Assembly (NCBI GenBank): GCA_036679665.1
Contig: JAZHEJ010000041.1
Span: 1 to 64,000 of the forward strand
DNA: 64,000 nt
Reading direction: 5' to 3'
Source of the DNA: Tethybacter castelli
GTDB lineage: Bacteria; Pseudomonadota; Gammaproteobacteria; Tethybacterales; Tethybacteraceae
Part shown: positions 1-8,535 of the stretch, piece by piece
Numbering within the stretch: position 1 is the stretch's first letter
How the letters are laid out: every line of letters starts with the position of its first letter
Position numbers and translations under genes: made by a program
Notes under the pieces: generated by a model
Told to the model about the DNA's origin: nothing
Seen by the model: only the letters and a program-made list of their open reading frames with translations
The model's database searches: none

Positions 1-550
1 ATTTACCGGCGGCCGGCCCGCCGGCCCGGCCTCCGGATGACTGAACATTGCCGGTATGCATCTTGCCGGCCAAAAAGGTTCCGGCGGTCAGTACCACCGC
101 GTCGCAGTCTATCCGCGTGCCGGATCTTAGCTGAACCCCGCATACCTTTTGGTTGTTAATTGCTAAATCGGTGACCTCGCCTTGAAACAAGTGGATATTG
201 GCATACTGTTCGAGCAGCCGGCGAATTGCGCCGCGATACAAGGTCCGGTCGGTCTGAGCCCGGGTAGCGCGAACCGCGGGGCCTTTGCTACGATTGAGAG
301 TACGGTAGTGGATGCCGGCCAGGTCCGCCGCCTTGCCCATAATTCCGTCTAGCGCGTCGATTTCACGAACCAGATGTCCTTTGCCGATGCCGCCGATCGC
401 AGGATTGCACGACATCATACCGATCGCTTCAAGCTGATGGGTGACGATGGTTACCCGCGCATGAAGACGCGCGGCGGCACAGGATGCTTCTACTCCCGCA
501 TGTCCGCCGCCGATAACTACAATATGCGGCGTCGCGCTAGTTGCCGGCAT
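1..550 (-). CDS. mnmG: tRNA uridine-5-carboxymethylaminomethyl modification enzyme MnmG (N-terminal part)
   Basis: This is the first ~183 codons of MnmG (GidA), running off the left window edge. The FAD-dependent enzyme works with MnmE to install the cmnm5 group on wobble uridine 34 of certain tRNAs. Translating the minus strand from the ATG at 548-550 gives a dinucleotide-binding start (VVIGGGHAGVEA). It is followed by the family-defining stretches MMSCNPAIGGIGKGHLV, EIDALDGIMG and LNRSKGPAVRATRAQ, which form the FAD and tRNA-binding core. The start lies 3 bp downstream of the ptsN stop, so the two are probably co-transcribed. The C-terminal half is outside the window. Identification rests on these motifs and is secure. 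Confidence 0.95.
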   Translation of the reverse strand, partial: MPATSATPHIVVIGGGHAGVEASCAAARLHARVTIVTHQLEAIGMMSCNPAIGGIGKGHLVREIDALDGIMGKAADLAGIHYRTLNRSKGPAVRATRAQTDRTLYRGAIRRLLEQYANIHLFQGEVTDLAINNQKVCGVQLRSGTRIDCDAVVLTAGTFLAGKMHTGNVQSSGGRAGGPAAGK

Positions 551-553
551 CGG

Positions 554-1063
554 TTACCCAGAGGTAGCCGCAAGCTGTGTCGAGTCAGTCACAATATGCT
601 TAGTTTCCCAGTCGCGCATAAGATTCATGAAAGCGGCGCGATCGGTGCAGGCTTCGGCCGCAGCTATGAATTCTTTATCAATGAGCATGCGCGACATGAC
701 CGAGAGAATTTTCAAATGAGTGTCGTCCGCGCGTTGTGGTACGAGGAGGATAAACATGTGGCGGATCGGATTATCCGGAGAATCGAAAATAAATGGATTC
801 AAAACACGCAGATAAGCGGCGAGCGGCTGACGCAGATTGGTAATGCGCGCGTGCGGTACGGCAACACCGTCACTGATTACGGTTGAACCTAACCGTTCAC
901 GTTCGAGTAAATGTTTGAAGACCAAGCCGCGCGCCGGGCCGTCGGTATTTTCAAACGCAAGTCCCACTTCTTCGAAAATGCGTTTTTTGTTGTCGGAGGC
1001 CACATCCAGCAGAACGCGCCCGGCAACGAGTAATTGAGAAGGATAAATGATTTTGTCGTTCAT
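554..1063 (-). CDS. ptsN: Nitrogen PTS phosphocarrier EIIA-Ntr
   Basis: A 169-residue EIIA domain of the PTS-Ntr regulatory phosphorelay, which takes phosphate from NPr and regulates potassium, nitrogen and envelope functions rather than sugar uptake. The phosphorylatable histidine is His71 in the motif VAVPHARI, preceded by the expected segment LLERERLGST. Length and architecture match the family. It lies directly downstream of hpf (the starts overlap by 4 bp: ATG at 1061-1063 against the hpf stop at 1060), the usual rpoN-hpf-ptsN arrangement of beta- and gammaproteobacteria. No rapZ or npr follows; mnmG does. It is probably transcribed from the lpt-rpoN operon. Confidence 0.95.
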   Translation of the reverse strand: MNDKIIYPSQLLVAGRVLLDVASDNKKRIFEEVGLAFENTDGPARGLVFKHLLERERLGSTVISDGVAVPHARITNLRQPLAAYLRVLNPFIFDSPDNPIRHMFILLVPQRADDTHLKILSVMSRMLIDKEFIAAAEACTDRAAFMNLMRDWETKHIVTDSTQLAATSG

Positions 1064-1353
1064 CGGTGTGAATTTGATTTGGTTGTGTGATTTTCCAGTT
1101 GACGACGCATACGACTTGCGGCATTGGTGATTGAAACGTGCAAGTCGTTGTCTTTTGAGCTGGCTGAAAAGTCCTTGCCTTGGTAGCGTAAGTCTAACTC
1201 AACTTGATATCCTGATCCGGTTTTGCCAAGATGGGCGCGACAATGCGTCGGCGGTTCCGGCAGGTGTCCGCAGGATTTGCGGATCCGTTCGGTGGCAAAA
1301 TCGCGCAAGCTAGGCGTGGTTGCGAACCCTTGGCTGTTTACTGAGATTTCCAT
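1060..1353 (-). CDS. hpf: Ribosome hibernation promoting factor (short form)
   Basis: A 97-residue protein of the HPF/RaiA (sigma-54 modulation protein) family. It binds the decoding centre of the 30S subunit in slow growth and promotes inactive 70S/100S ribosomes. The visible signatures are the N-terminal strand MEISVNSQGF, a helix ending in ATERIRK, the basic strand VELDLRYQGKDFSA and the helix SNDLHVSITNAASRM region near residues 65-83. It has only the single N-terminal domain of short HPF, without the C-terminal extension of long HPF. It overlaps the end of rpoN and the start of ptsN, which fits an operon. Confidence 0.92.
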   Translation of the reverse strand: MEISVNSQGFATTPSLRDFATERIRKSCGHLPEPPTHCRAHLGKTGSGYQVELDLRYQGKDFSASSKDNDLHVSITNAASRMRRQLENHTTKSNSHR

Positions 1354-2564
1354 AATTCACTTTGTGGTTGTTTGCGGAAAAAAGATGGCATTATACGAGC
1401 CGCGGCACGATGTTTGGCCACGGTACGACGCGCAAGCGGGTAGCCTTGTTCGTGGAGAATGCGCATGAGATGCTGATCGGTAAGTGGTGCGTTATCGGTT
1501 TCTTCCGCAACGAAATTTTTGATTCTCGCCTGCAAAGCGGCGCTGGCTAAAGGCCGTTGCTTGCATGAATCGCGTTGCATGAGAAATTTTAACGCAAAGG
1601 TTTTGCCCGCGTGGACAAAATGTTTATTGTGGATGATCGCGGAAATTGTACTAACGCTATATTTGGTAATCGAGGCTAAGTCCCGCAGACCTAGCGGAAC
1701 CAACGCCACCTCCCCTTTGAAAAAAAACGCCCGCTGACGGTCTACCATTATTTGGGCGACCTTGAGCAACGTGGCGTGGCGAAATTTGAGCGCGTCCAGC
1801 AGGTTGTGCGCCTCGCGATTGAGCTTGCGCCAGGGTTTCCCCGCGGTGCGCAGAGTATCCGCGTCGGAGCTTATGCGCAACGGAACCGCTTCGGTAAGGG
1901 AGTGGACTTGCCAGACTCCCGCAATCTTGCGCACTTCCAGATCCGGAACAACCACGGCGGCGGGATCGGCGAAATCATTGGCAAAGCGCGGCTGGAGCGA
2001 ACGCAACACTTGCAACGCATCGGCAAGTTGGTGATCAGGAGCGATATTGGCCAGATTACGCTTGCTTAATTGGTCGGCAAACTCGGTGATCAGCCGTCGC
2101 GCCAGCTTGATTTGGTCGGTCTGGGGTGATAACGCATCAAGTTGTAACTGCAAGCATTCGGTTAAGGTGCGCGCTCCTGAACCGGCAGGGCTAAGCCGGC
2201 GGATGGCCTGGCTACCGGCCATGGCGCGTTTTAAAGGCACACCGGTCAGGGTGGCCAGTTGTCGGTCAGCAGGCAAAAAACCGCGGGCATCCAATCCGCT
2301 CAAACAACGCATGGCGTCCGAGCGCAACTTGGAACTCATCGGGGTGACGGCTAGTTGCTCGGCCAGATGTTCAGCTAAAGTGATATTGACCAGGCCGGCC
2401 CTGGGCAAGTTGCCCGGTTCGGGTAACTCAAGCAGCGGATTTTGCTCGGCCAGAACCGTTAGTTTGGTGTTGAGCTGCTGGTAGTTCAAAATCAGCAAGC
2501 TGCTAGTCAGACGCGGCATGACGGTCCCGACCAGTTTGGTCTGCAGTTGCAAGTCGGTGCTCAA
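1338..2564 (-). CDS. rpoN: RNA polymerase sigma-54 factor
   Basis: Sigma-54, the alternative sigma factor that needs AAA+ activators to open -24/-12 promoters. At 408 residues it is shorter than the ~477 of E. coli RpoN, mainly because the acidic region II is very short. Region I is visible as LQTKLVGTVMPRL followed by ILNYQQLNTKLTVLAEQNPLLE. The core-binding and helix-turn-helix parts follow (LRDLASITKYSVSTISAIIHNKHF). The C-terminal RpoN box at residues 378-387 reads ARRTVAKHRA, differing from the near-invariant ARRTVAKYRE at two positions. The start is TTG at 2562-2564 and overlaps the lptB stop (TTGA), suggesting translational coupling. A plausible partner, the activator at 7182-8528, lies nearby. 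Confidence 0.95.
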   Translation of the reverse strand: MSTDLQLQTKLVGTVMPRLTSSLLILNYQQLNTKLTVLAEQNPLLELPEPGNLPRAGLVNITLAEHLAEQLAVTPMSSKLRSDAMRCLSGLDARGFLPADRQLATLTGVPLKRAMAGSQAIRRLSPAGSGARTLTECLQLQLDALSPQTDQIKLARRLITEFADQLSKRNLANIAPDHQLADALQVLRSLQPRFANDFADPAAVVVPDLEVRKIAGVWQVHSLTEAVPLRISSDADTLRTAGKPWRKLNREAHNLLDALKFRHATLLKVAQIMVDRQRAFFFKGEVALVPLGLRDLASITKYSVSTISAIIHNKHFVHAGKTFALKFLMQRDSCKQRPLASAALQARIKNFVAEETDNAPLTDQHLMRILHEQGYPLARRTVAKHRAAARIMPSFFRKQPQSELWKSQ

Positions 2565-3292
2565 AATCGAAAATCCTTACCCAAATAGTGATTTTGGACC
2601 AGCTCGTTGGCGGCAAGCTCTTCAGGCTTGCCTTGGCATAGCAGTTTGCCGGCGTGCAAAATGTAGGCTCGATCGCAGATTGAAAGCGTTTCGCGCACAT
2701 TGTGGTCGGAGATCACTAATCCGATGCCGCGGTCGCGAAGCTGACGCATGACTCGTTGCAGATCGGTAACGGTGATCGGGTCGATGCCGGCGAAAGGTTC
2801 GTCAAGCAACAGCAACTTGGGTTGGAGCACCAACGCGCGGGCGATCTCGAGACGACGTAACTCGCCGCCGGAAAGTTCACCGGTTTGTTGGCTCGCAAGG
2901 TGGGCGATATGCAGGTCGTCTAGCATCTGGCGGGCAATTTTCAGGCCGACGTTGCCTTTTTTGCCCTGAATTTCAAGTACCGCACGCAGGTTATCGAGCA
3001 CTGACAGAGCGATAAACGCGGAGTTTTCTTGCGGTAAAAATCCTATGCCGCGCTTTGCGCGCTGATTGATCGGCAAATAGGTAATATCCTCGTCGCCAAA
3101 TGAAACCGTTCCGGCGCTGGGGGTTGCCAGGCCGGCGAGGATATAAAAGCTGGTGGTTTTACCGGCGCCGTTGGAGCCTAACAGTCCGACGATTTCGGCA
3201 GGGGCGGCTATCAGCGATATGTCTTGCAAAACGTGTCTTGAGCGGTATTTTTTATACAGCCCCTTCGCTTCTAACACCGGTGCGGCGGTCAT
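2561..3292 (-). CDS. lptB: LPS export ABC transporter ATPase LptB
   Basis: The cytoplasmic ATPase of the LptB2FG transporter that pulls lipopolysaccharide from the inner membrane toward the LptA bridge. All ABC motifs are present: Walker A GSNGAGKT at residues 39-46, signature LSGGE at 140-144 followed by RRLEIARAL, Walker B LLLLDEP at 160-166, and the switch histidine in VISDHNV. The Q-loop region reads GIGFLPQENSAF, typical of LptB. At 243 residues it has the standard length. It lies between lptA and rpoN, with ATGA/TTGA-type overlaps on both sides. Confidence 0.96.
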   Translation of the reverse strand: MTAAPVLEAKGLYKKYRSRHVLQDISLIAAPAEIVGLLGSNGAGKTTSFYILAGLATPSAGTVSFGDEDITYLPINQRAKRGIGFLPQENSAFIALSVLDNLRAVLEIQGKKGNVGLKIARQMLDDLHIAHLASQQTGELSGGELRRLEIARALVLQPKLLLLDEPFAGIDPITVTDLQRVMRQLRDRGIGLVISDHNVRETLSICDRAYILHAGKLLCQGKPEELAANELVQNHYLGKDFRF

Positions 3293-4023
3293 AAGCTAGG
3301 CGCTTGGATGATGGCCTGCACACGCCCGGTGCTATCGCCCGGAGTCGCAAAAAACGACTGTTGCGCAAGGTCATAGCTGATCGCTTCGCCTTTGAGTGTT
3401 TCGTTGGGAGTGCGCGCTTCAGCCGCGCCTTGTAACTCGACGGTACCGAGATTTTCATCATATTCGATGCGTTCGGCAGTGGTATTTATTTCTTGCTCCG
3501 CGGTGATAATGCGCAATCGTGCAGGTTGAGCTTTGGTTCCGTTCATAATCAGTTTTAATTTCTCACTTAATCCGGCGATATCCAAAGTCGCTCCGGTCCC
3601 GCTGTAATTCGCAGCGTCGATGGCGACAGAGTCGGTGGCCCGCACCCGGTCGGCATCAATGTCATAGTGCGCGGAAAAAGACGACAGGCTGATATCCCCA
3701 TGGACGATATTGACTTGACCGGTCATCGCGACGCTTCGTTGGATTTGATCGTATTCAAGCTTCTCCGCGGTCAGCGCGGTTGGCACTTCGCGTTGACTTA
3801 TTCGCAGGCGCACCGGCTGGCCGGTGGTGACATACTGTTGCGCATCTTGGTTGATGCGTAAAGTGTCTGCTTCCAAGGTTACGTTTTCGCTAGTCAGAAC
3901 CACTGAGCCGGTAAATTCGGTAACTCCCTGTTGACTGAGCATCCGGTCGGACGAAATGGCCACCTCCTGCGCGATACTTGCGCTTGCGGTCAAAAAGATT
4001 AATATTGCTAACACGCGTTTCAC
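3289..4023 (-). CDS. lptA: Periplasmic LPS transport protein LptA
   Basis: LptA forms the periplasmic beta-jellyroll bridge that carries LPS from LptC to LptD. A signal peptide is visible (MKRVLAILIFLTASASIAQE, cleavage after ASIA). It is followed by repeated OstA-type strands such as EFTGSVVLTSENVTLEADTL and RSVAMTGQVNIVHGDISL. At 244 residues it is longer than E. coli LptA (185), leaving room for extra jellyroll turns. The start is GTG (4021-4023), overlapping lptC by 4 bp. The family assignment is firm because of the lptC-lptA-lptB order. Confidence 0.9.
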   Translation of the reverse strand: MKRVLAILIFLTASASIAQEVAISSDRMLSQQGVTEFTGSVVLTSENVTLEADTLRINQDAQQYVTTGQPVRLRISQREVPTALTAEKLEYDQIQRSVAMTGQVNIVHGDISLSSFSAHYDIDADRVRATDSVAIDAANYSGTGATLDIAGLSEKLKLIMNGTKAQPARLRIITAEQEINTTAERIEYDENLGTVELQGAAEARTPNETLKGEAISYDLAQQSFFATPGDSTGRVQAIIQAPSL

Positions 4024-4511
4024 GGTTGGATAAGCTGTACCTCGCCGGTAAGTTCCAGGATGTCGTTGTCTAACACAAAGTGCTCAGCGGTCGCGTAGTA
4101 ATCGCCGTCTTCTATGGTAACGTTATTGCCGCGTAAGATGCCTAAAGGGTCCATGACAATGTGCTCAGAACGCAGCATCCGGCCAAGATATGAGATGAAG
4201 CCGTTGCCTTGCAACAGGATGTGTGGGGCACCACTTGGGCGAACGATACGATCGGCCGCGAATTGATAGGTGTTAATAGGGGTGATCAAAGCTCCTCTTA
4301 CTTCATGCGCGTCGTTGATTTCAATGCTCAACTTCACACGCACGGCGCTGAAACTGGCTTTGGACTCGCCCAAGGTACTCGTTATGTCGGCTTGCCGAAT
4401 ATTGAGTACGGCCGCACTGGTTTCGCCGGAGAGTAAATCTAATCGTACCGCATGGAACAGCAAAGCCGTCAGGCCTAGCGCCACCAAAGGTATTACAGCA
4501 GTAAGCCGCAT
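4020..4511 (-). CDS. lptC: LPS export protein LptC
   Basis: A bitopic inner-membrane protein that receives LPS from LptB2FG and passes it to LptA. The N-terminal 20 residues form a single membrane helix (VIPLVALGLTALLFHAV). The rest is a soluble jellyroll with LptC-like strands including NTYQFAADRIVRPSG and the closing LELTGEVQLIQP. At 163 residues it is somewhat short (E. coli 191) and the sequence is divergent, so the call leans on position immediately upstream of lptA. About 130 bp separate its start from the kdsD stop. That gap holds no kdsC gene and no promoter I would defend. Confidence 0.8.
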   Translation of the reverse strand: MRLTAVIPLVALGLTALLFHAVRLDLLSGETSAAVLNIRQADITSTLGESKASFSAVRVKLSIEINDAHEVRGALITPINTYQFAADRIVRPSGAPHILLQGNGFISYLGRMLRSEHIVMDPLGILRGNNVTIEDGDYYATAEHFVLDNDILELTGEVQLIQP

Positions 4512-4639
4512 TTGTTGCTTTTAGCACGTAAGCGGACAATGCGCGTGTTGCCCGGTGCTTTACATAAGACGGGTGCCATGGCCGCTTAAATCTTGTAGCA
4601 GGCCGTCATTCGAGTTGGCAATGTTGTCAAGATGGTTGC

Positions 4640-5611
4640 CTAGTCGAGGCGGTGATGTACCAGCAGGTGGATATCAATTATCCCGCACAGCTTGCCATCG
4701 GCAACAACCGGCAAGTGATTGATACGCTTGCGCTCCATAATTTCCAGCGCTTCGGTAGCCAGCCGTTCCGGGCTGATTGTGATCGGTGCTCGGGTCATCG
4801 CTTGCGCAACATTAATTTGACGGATGTCGGTGCCGCAGTCAAGGCAACGACGCAAATCACCGTCGGTGAAAATGCCGCTCAACCGATCGTCGTCAACGAC
4901 CAATGTCGCACCGATTCGTTTGGCATTGATCTCGATGATTGCCGCCGGCAAGGTCGCGTCAGTCGGTATGCGAGGAATCGCCGTGCCGGTATGCATCAGA
5001 TCTGCGACGCTGGTAAGTAACCGTCGTCCGAGGCTGCCGTCCGGGTGGGTGCGGGCAAAATCGTCGGCGGTAAAGCCGCGCGCTTCCAACAAAGCTATAG
5101 CCAGCGCGTCTCCAAGCGCCAGCATGGCCGTGGTTGATGTGGTTGGAGCCAAATTGAGCGAGCATGCCTCGGCGCTCACCGCGGCACAGATTATCGCGTC
5201 GGCCGCGAGCGCGAGTTTGGCTTGCGGTTTGCCGGTGATGATCAGTCTTGGTATGCCGATCCGACCCGCGTGGTCAATCACCGTAATCAGTTCCCCGGAG
5301 GCGGCCGAGTATGAAACCAAAAGCAACACGTCGCCTTCGGTGAGCATGCCCAGATCACCGTGGCCCGCGTCGCTAGGATGAAGAAAAAACGCCGGCGTCC
5401 CGGTACTGGCCAGCGTGGCGGCGATTTTGCGGGCGATGTGACCTGCTTTGCCGACCCCGGACACCACGATCTTGCCGCTGGCGGCGAGCATGGTATCCAC
5501 CGCGTTGCCAAACGCGTCGTTTAGTCCGACGCGAACTTCCTCAATCCCCGCGGCTTCTTGCTGAAGAACTCGGCGGGCAACGGCCAGATGATCAAAATCG
5601 TCGGTACTCAC
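4640..5611 (-). CDS. kdsD: D-arabinose 5-phosphate isomerase
   Basis: Converts ribulose 5-phosphate to arabinose 5-phosphate, the first step of Kdo synthesis for LPS. The 323-residue protein has an N-terminal SIS sugar-isomerase domain, seen as VVSGVGKAGHIARKIAATLA near residues 49-68 and FFLHPSDAGHGDLGML near 75-90. The C-terminal third is a pair of CBS domains (LMHTG, then AQAMTRAPITIS and RINHLPVVADGKLCGIID). The start is GTG at 5609-5611, sharing a GTGA overlap with the end of the upstream ATPase gene. The usual neighbour kdsC is not present between kdsD and lptC. Confidence 0.95.
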   Translation of the reverse strand: MSTDDFDHLAVARRVLQQEAAGIEEVRVGLNDAFGNAVDTMLAASGKIVVSGVGKAGHIARKIAATLASTGTPAFFLHPSDAGHGDLGMLTEGDVLLLVSYSAASGELITVIDHAGRIGIPRLIITGKPQAKLALAADAIICAAVSAEACSLNLAPTTSTTAMLALGDALAIALLEARGFTADDFARTHPDGSLGRRLLTSVADLMHTGTAIPRIPTDATLPAAIIEINAKRIGATLVVDDDRLSGIFTDGDLRRCLDCGTDIRQINVAQAMTRAPITISPERLATEALEIMERKRINHLPVVADGKLCGIIDIHLLVHHRLD

Positions 5612-7140
5612 CAGTAGTTGACCGCCTCAAGTTGCGATACGGCAAGGGCTTGGACGAACGGACGATCGGCGCGAAAGAACGAAGGAAGCTCGTGGATGAA
5701 AAGTTCGGCCTGAAATTCGCTCGGAAACGTTCCGTAAGCGATTACAAACACTTCCTTATTTTGGGTTACCGCCGGATAGATTAAGACGTTACGGATGGTA
5801 AAGAAGCGAGCCAAGTCGCGCAGATAACGTTCAATTTCAATAGAGTTGTCGCGGGGTGCGCTGAGGATGCGCGCGGTGTAGTTGGCGGCATCTTCCAGCT
5901 CAAGCAGGCCAAACAGAGTTTGCGTAGCGTTTAGGCGTTGACGCAAATAACTTGTGGGCGGATATTGTTGCCATCGGGTATTGTCAATAGTCGTTATCGT
6001 GGTACTGATCGGCGCAATTACGACTGATTGTGTCGAGGAGGTTTGGTCTGGTTGCGCATACACGGTAACTGTGGAAGGTGGCGCCACGGCGCGGGTAACA
6101 GTTACCGACTCTATCAATTCTGTTGACTGCTCGATCGGTTCTGCCACCGGCTCTACCAGTTCTGTTTCCGGCGGGATGGAAGTGGCCAATGACGCTTCGG
6201 CCTGCGGCGTCTCAACTATCCAGTATTGATAAGCGATCGCCGCGAACGCGCATAACAATAAACCGCCGGCAATTGCGGTTTTACGGTAATGACGGACATT
6301 TTCAGCCTCGAGCGGATCTTCTTCCATTTGCCGGTAGCGAGCATCGCGCGCGGCGCGCCTGGCATGGGTTGCGGTTACAGTTGTCGCGCTGTCAGCGAAA
6401 GCGGCGAGCATGGCTTTGTCGCACAGGATATTGATGCGCCGCGAGATACCTTGCGATACTCTGGCGATCACCGCAGTCGCCGCGGAAGAAAAAATTATCT
6501 GTTTGCGATTGATGCTTGCTGAGCTTACGCGATGGGTAATGTATTCGTGTACTTCTTCGGAATTGAGTTTACGCAAATAAAACGAAGAGGTAACTCGCTC
6601 GCGCAGTTGGCGCATGTGGCGTTGTTCGAGTTTCGCGGACAGCTCCGGCTGGCCAAACAAAATAATTTGGACGATTTTTTCGTCGCTGGTTTCAAGGTTC
6701 GACAGCAGGCGGATTTGCTCAAGCGAAGCGTCAGGCATGGCCTGGGCTTCATCAATGAACACCAAAACACGTTTGTTTTTGTTGTGCAGATTAAGTAACT
6801 GGCGTTGTAAATCGCGAGCCACCAGCTGATGTTCGCGCGATACATCCAAACCCAGTTCTTCGGCAATGTGATAAACGATTTCCTGGTCGGTAAAGGTTGG
6901 ATTGGCGATATAGACCAGTTGCGCTTTGTCTCGAAACTCGGTCATCAACATACGACACAGCATGCTTTTGCCAGTGCCGACCTCGCCGAAGATCGCCATG
7001 ATTCCCTCGCCGTTACCAATGGCGTACTTCAGCGCATCAAGAGTTTCGCCGCGCACACAACCGCGATAAAAAAATTGCACCGAAGGTGTGATTCGGAACG
7101 GAAGTTCTCTTAATCCAAAATGCTCAATATACAAAGACAT
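5608..7140 (-). CDS. ExeA/MshM-like AAA+ ATPase with C-terminal SPOR-like domain
   Basis: A 510-residue membrane-anchored ATPase of the ExeA/GspA/MshM family. These proteins couple ATP hydrolysis to insertion of secretin-based machines through the cell wall. The N-terminus MSLYIEHFGLRELPF is diagnostic; Walker A GEVGTGKS lies at residues 52-59 and Walker B VLVFIDE at 125-131. Arginine-rich sensor segments follow. A single membrane helix lies near residues 286-306 (AIAGGLLLCAFAAIAYQYWI). A Pro/Thr/Glu-rich periplasmic linker leads to a C-terminal SPOR-like segment (NKEVFVIAYGTFPSEFQAELF). It probably serves the MSHA-type cluster at 17.4-26.8 kb, which has a secretin but no ATPase of this class. 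The stop overlaps kdsD. Confidence 0.85.
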   Translation of the reverse strand: MSLYIEHFGLRELPFRITPSVQFFYRGCVRGETLDALKYAIGNGEGIMAIFGEVGTGKSMLCRMLMTEFRDKAQLVYIANPTFTDQEIVYHIAEELGLDVSREHQLVARDLQRQLLNLHNKNKRVLVFIDEAQAMPDASLEQIRLLSNLETSDEKIVQIILFGQPELSAKLEQRHMRQLRERVTSSFYLRKLNSEEVHEYITHRVSSASINRKQIIFSSAATAVIARVSQGISRRINILCDKAMLAAFADSATTVTATHARRAARDARYRQMEEDPLEAENVRHYRKTAIAGGLLLCAFAAIAYQYWIVETPQAEASLATSIPPETELVEPVAEPIEQSTELIESVTVTRAVAPPSTVTVYAQPDQTSSTQSVVIAPISTTITTIDNTRWQQYPPTSYLRQRLNATQTLFGLLELEDAANYTARILSAPRDNSIEIERYLRDLARFFTIRNVLIYPAVTQNKEVFVIAYGTFPSEFQAELFIHELPSFFRADRPFVQALAVSQLEAVNYW

Positions 7141-7181
7141 AGCGATAAGTTCGCGATCAGATAAAAGCCTTGATTATTCGA

Positions 7182-8528
7182 TCAGGAGTCGGTAATTTTA
7201 TCAGCCGACGTTATTTGATCGGCAAGTAATTCACGCAAGCGCTGTTCACTGATTTGCAGTTGCCGAGCGGCACTTAGGTGGTCGCCGCATGCAGCATAGG
7301 CCGCCAAGGCATGTTTGCGTGCATCCTGGTCAAGTAACGCAACGAGGCTGTGCGGATATTGATGAGAGGTGTGCAACAACTGTTCATCTAATTCTGCGGC
7401 GGAAACGGTGGCCCCGGAAAAAAGGATTTGCAGTCGCGCGACTATGTTGCGCAGTTCGCGCACATTGCCTGGAAAATGGTATTTTTTTAAAACTTGCGTC
7501 GCATCGTCGTCAAGCACAAAAGCGTCAGTGCCCAAGTTAGCCACCGCTTGGTCGCGGAAGCTGTTGAACAATAATTTCAAGTCGCTGCCTAGTTCGCGTA
7601 GCGGCGGGGTGGTGATTGCCAACACGCTGAGGCGATGAAAAAGATCTTCACGAAAGGTTTTGTTACTCACCGCCGCACGCAGCGGCTGGTTGGTCGAAGC
7701 GAGTATACGAACATCGCTGATGCGTGGTTTGCTGTCGCCGACGCGAAAAAATTCGTTTTGCTCAAGTACCCGCAGTAATTTGGGCTGCAGATTCAAAGGC
7801 AAATCGCCGATTTCATCAAGCAGTAATGTACCTCCGCTCGCCGCCGCGAAATATCCTTCGCTGTCGCTGGTGGCTCCGGTATAGGCGCCGCGCTTTGCGC
7901 CGAACAAGCTGGCTTCAAACAATTGTTCAGGCAAAGCCGCACAATTTACCGCAATAAAGTTGCCGGAACGTTGCGACGTTTTATGCAGCCCACGCGCGGT
8001 AAGCTCTTTACCGGTACCGCTTTCGCCTTCGATTAGCACCGGATAAGGCGCGGTTCCGAACTGGCGGATTTGGCGCAGCAAACGAGTCAAAGCCGCTGAT
8101 TTGCCAAGCAGGCCGTCCGAGGCGCCGCTGGCTTTTTGCGTGGCAAACGCGCGATCAAGTACGGTGCGGATTTGCTCCGGATCACATGGTTTGGTTACGT
8201 AGTCGATCGCTCCCATCGCCCGGGCGAGTTTGCCGTGTTCGCGTTCGTTTTGTCCTGAAATTACGATAATCGCGCATTTTGGAGCTATGGCGTTGAGCTC
8301 ATGTATCAAAGCTATGCCCTCGCGCGGGCTATTGGTGTGCGGAGGCAAACCTAAGTCGATTATCGCTCCGGCCGGGGGTTGACCCAACTGTTGCAGCGCC
8401 CGGGTGGCTTCACTGCGTGAACGTGCTCCGACCACATCAAAGTCTGCGGCAAGCTCTTCAACAAGTAGTTCCAAAATTAGCTCGTCGTCGTCGACGACCA
8501 GCAATCCGGTGGAAGGCTGGCGGGTCAT
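7182..8528 (-). CDS. Sigma-54-dependent response regulator, NtrC family
   Basis: A 448-residue activator with three domains. The receiver (residues 8-125) carries acidic residues VVDDDE and probable phospho-acceptor Asp58 (AIIDLGLP), with the conserved lysine in YVTKP. The AAA+ domain has Walker A GESGTGKE at 168-175. Its sigma-54-contacting loop reads GAYTGA at 214-219 instead of the usual GAFTGA, and Walker B is GTLLLDEIGDLP. A Fis-type helix-turn-helix ends the protein (AARQLQISEQRLRELL). No histidine kinase lies beside it. It is probably co-transcribed with the tolC-like gene 7 bp upstream. The regulon is unknown; pilus genes are a reasonable guess. Confidence 0.9.
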   Translation of the reverse strand: MTRQPSTGLLVVDDDELILELLVEELAADFDVVGARSRSEATRALQQLGQPPAGAIIDLGLPPHTNSPREGIALIHELNAIAPKCAIIVISGQNEREHGKLARAMGAIDYVTKPCDPEQIRTVLDRAFATQKASGASDGLLGKSAALTRLLRQIRQFGTAPYPVLIEGESGTGKELTARGLHKTSQRSGNFIAVNCAALPEQLFEASLFGAKRGAYTGATSDSEGYFAAASGGTLLLDEIGDLPLNLQPKLLRVLEQNEFFRVGDSKPRISDVRILASTNQPLRAAVSNKTFREDLFHRLSVLAITTPPLRELGSDLKLLFNSFRDQAVANLGTDAFVLDDDATQVLKKYHFPGNVRELRNIVARLQILFSGATVSAAELDEQLLHTSHQYPHSLVALLDQDARKHALAAYAACGDHLSAARQLQISEQRLRELLADQITSADKITDS

Positions 8529-8535
8529 GATGACG

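Noticed and set aside
374..1037. Plus-strand open frames over mnmG/ptsN (170 and 66 codons)
   Set aside because: They are antisense to genes with strong family motifs and show no domain likeness.
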